64,000 bases of DNA, taken from positions 1 to 64,000 of the forward strand of contig NZ_WURB01000025.1 in assembly GCF_009830105.1 (NCBI RefSeq), in the 5' to 3' direction. Positions 63,054 to 64,000 of this stretch are shown here, one piece after another (positions within the stretch are counted from its first letter, which is position 1; every line of letters starts with the position of its first letter). The notes beneath the pieces are model-generated. The model was not told where the DNA came from. It was given only the letters and a program-made list of their open reading frames with translations, and ran no database searches. The position numbers and the translations under genes were made by a program. This DNA is from Microvirga makkahensis (GTDB lineage Bacteria; Pseudomonadota; Alphaproteobacteria; Rhizobiales; Beijerinckiaceae).

Positions 63054-64000
63054 ATGGCGCTGAATGAGGAGAATGCTCGACGGTCCAACCGCACGATGAC
63101 CGCGATCGTCTGTCACGGCCCGGAGGACTATCGCGTTGAACAGGTGGAGCGCCCAGTGCCGGGAGAGTGCGAGATGGTGCTGCGGATCGCCTTCTGCGGT
63201 ATCTGTGCCAGCGACTGCAAGTGCTGGTCGGGAGCCAAGATGTTCTGGGGGGGAGACAAGCCCTATGTGAAGCCGCCGGTCATTCCTGGGCACGAGTTTT
63301 ATGGGCATGTCGACGAGCTGGGCCCGGGCGCTGCGGAGCACTTCGGTGTCTCCGTCGGTGACCGTGTGATCGCGGAGCAGATCGTGCCTTGCGATCAATG
63401 CCGATTCTGCCGATCCGGGAAGTATTGGATGTGCGAGGTCCATAACATCTTTGGCTTCCAACGTGTTGTTGCCGATGGTGGAATGGCTGAGTACATGCGT
63501 ATTCCGCGCACCGCGCGCGTACACAAGATCGACGAAGGCATTTCTGCCGATGACGCCGCGATCATTGAGCCCTTGTCCTGTGCAATCCACACGATAAATC
63601 GCGGCGAGATCCAGCTTGACGATGTAGTGGTGATCGCAGGAGCAGGCCCCATCGGTCTCATGATGGTGCAGGTGGCAAAACTCAAGACGCCGAAGCTGCT
63701 CATCGCCATCGACATGGTCGACGAGCGTCTTAAGCTCGCGAAATCGTTCGGCGCCGACGTGGTCATTAATCCGCGCGAGCAGGATGCATTGTCGATTGTC
63801 CGTTCTCTTACCGACGGCTATGGCTGCGACGTCTACGTCGAGGCTACCGGCTCACCAAGCGGGGTCGAGCAGGGGCTCAATCTCGTTCGCAAGCTCGGTC
63901 GGTTCGTGGAGTTCTCCGTCTTCGGGGCACCGGCAACGATCGATTGGTCGATCATCGGCGACCGCAAGGAACTCGACATCCGGGGGGCTCACCTTGGACC
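63054..64000 (+). CDS. Zinc alcohol dehydrogenase, erythritol/L-threitol dehydrogenase-like (partial)
   Basis: The frame runs open to the right edge, so only the first 315 residues are present. Catalytic site FCGICASDCKCW (Cys near 51) and IPGHEFYG (His near 80); unlike the first MDR in this locus it has the structural zinc cysteines (CDQCRFCRSGKYWMC). The NAD motif is IAGAGPIGLMMVQVA near 205. The segments AKMFWGGDKPYVKPP and VGDRVIAEQIVPC are typical of erythritol/L-threitol dehydrogenases. AGGAGACGCAAGC precedes the ATG. It suggests that the locus also handles tetritols or a related polyol. Confidence 0.8.
   Translation, partial: MALNEENARRSNRTMTAIVCHGPEDYRVEQVERPVPGECEMVLRIAFCGICASDCKCWSGAKMFWGGDKPYVKPPVIPGHEFYGHVDELGPGAAEHFGVSVGDRVIAEQIVPCDQCRFCRSGKYWMCEVHNIFGFQRVVADGGMAEYMRIPRTARVHKIDEGISADDAAIIEPLSCAIHTINRGEIQLDDVVVIAGAGPIGLMMVQVAKLKTPKLLIAIDMVDERLKLAKSFGADVVINPREQDALSIVRSLTDGYGCDVYVEATGSPSGVEQGLNLVRKLGRFVEFSVFGAPATIDWSIIGDRKELDIRGAHLG

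Overview
The window reads as chromosome of a GC-rich alphaproteobacterium, most likely Hyphomicrobiales (a Methylobacteriaceae or Microvirga-type soil bacterium is my best guess). The basis is the Rhizobium-type rhamnose locus, the TAXI-type TRAP transporter, the many ABC sugar and polyol importers, and the density of decayed IS110, IS6, IS21-like and IS481 remnants. No rRNA, tRNA, CRISPR array or intact prophage was seen. Taxonomy is inferred from gene content only.

1-6.6 kb is mixed accessory DNA. It holds a PEP-mutase-family enzyme, a saccharopine-dehydrogenase-like reductase divergent from its TetR regulator with a clear palindromic operator, an MFS efflux protein, an IS110 scrap, an APH(3'')-I (StrA-like) streptomycin kinase with a TTG start, and a truncated glycosyltransferase. 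6.6-17.5 kb is a metal-homeostasis island. On the minus strand run a five-component peptide/nickel-type ABC importer (SBP, two permeases, fused double ATPase), then DUF2946, YcnI and CopC-CopD. Upstream on the same strand lie DUF1826 and a COG0523 GTPase (with a frameshift). On the plus strand are zur and a ZnuA/AztC-like zinc-binding protein. Two nearly identical 16-bp palindromes, one at each promoter region, look like Zur boxes and tie the island together.

17.5-21.4 kb is a decay zone with a thioredoxin-reductase-like C-terminal scrap, IS remnants and two small hypothetical genes. 21.4-26.6 kb is a catabolic module: HpaI-type aldolase divergent from a malate/lactate-dehydrogenase-family oxidoreductase and a TAXI-TRAP transporter. 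26.8-38.6 kb carries guanine deaminase, a broken Crp/Fnr regulator, a DMT exporter, an M20 deacylase, an IS6 relic, an autotransporter without a visible signal peptide, a DHA2-type efflux pump and SnoaL-like genes.

38.6-49.5 kb is a complete L-rhamnose locus: rhaI and rhaD leftward; rhaR, rhaS, rhaT, rhaP, rhaQ, rhaU and rhaK rightward, in the arrangement known from Rhizobium leguminosarum. 49.7 kb to the right edge is a polyol locus: GMC oxidoreductase, AraC regulator, a complete ABC importer (SBP, two permeases, DUF2160-like membrane protein, MalK-type ATPase), a xylitol-dehydrogenase-like MDR, two SDRs (one closely resembling L-xylulose reductase/DCXR), a mannitol-dehydrogenase-family enzyme, xylulokinase and the start of an erythritol/threitol-type dehydrogenase. 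Together these could funnel several pentitols into D-xylulose 5-phosphate. A 14-bp exact repeat upstream of the GMC gene and upstream of the ABC operon is a candidate AraC-regulator site.
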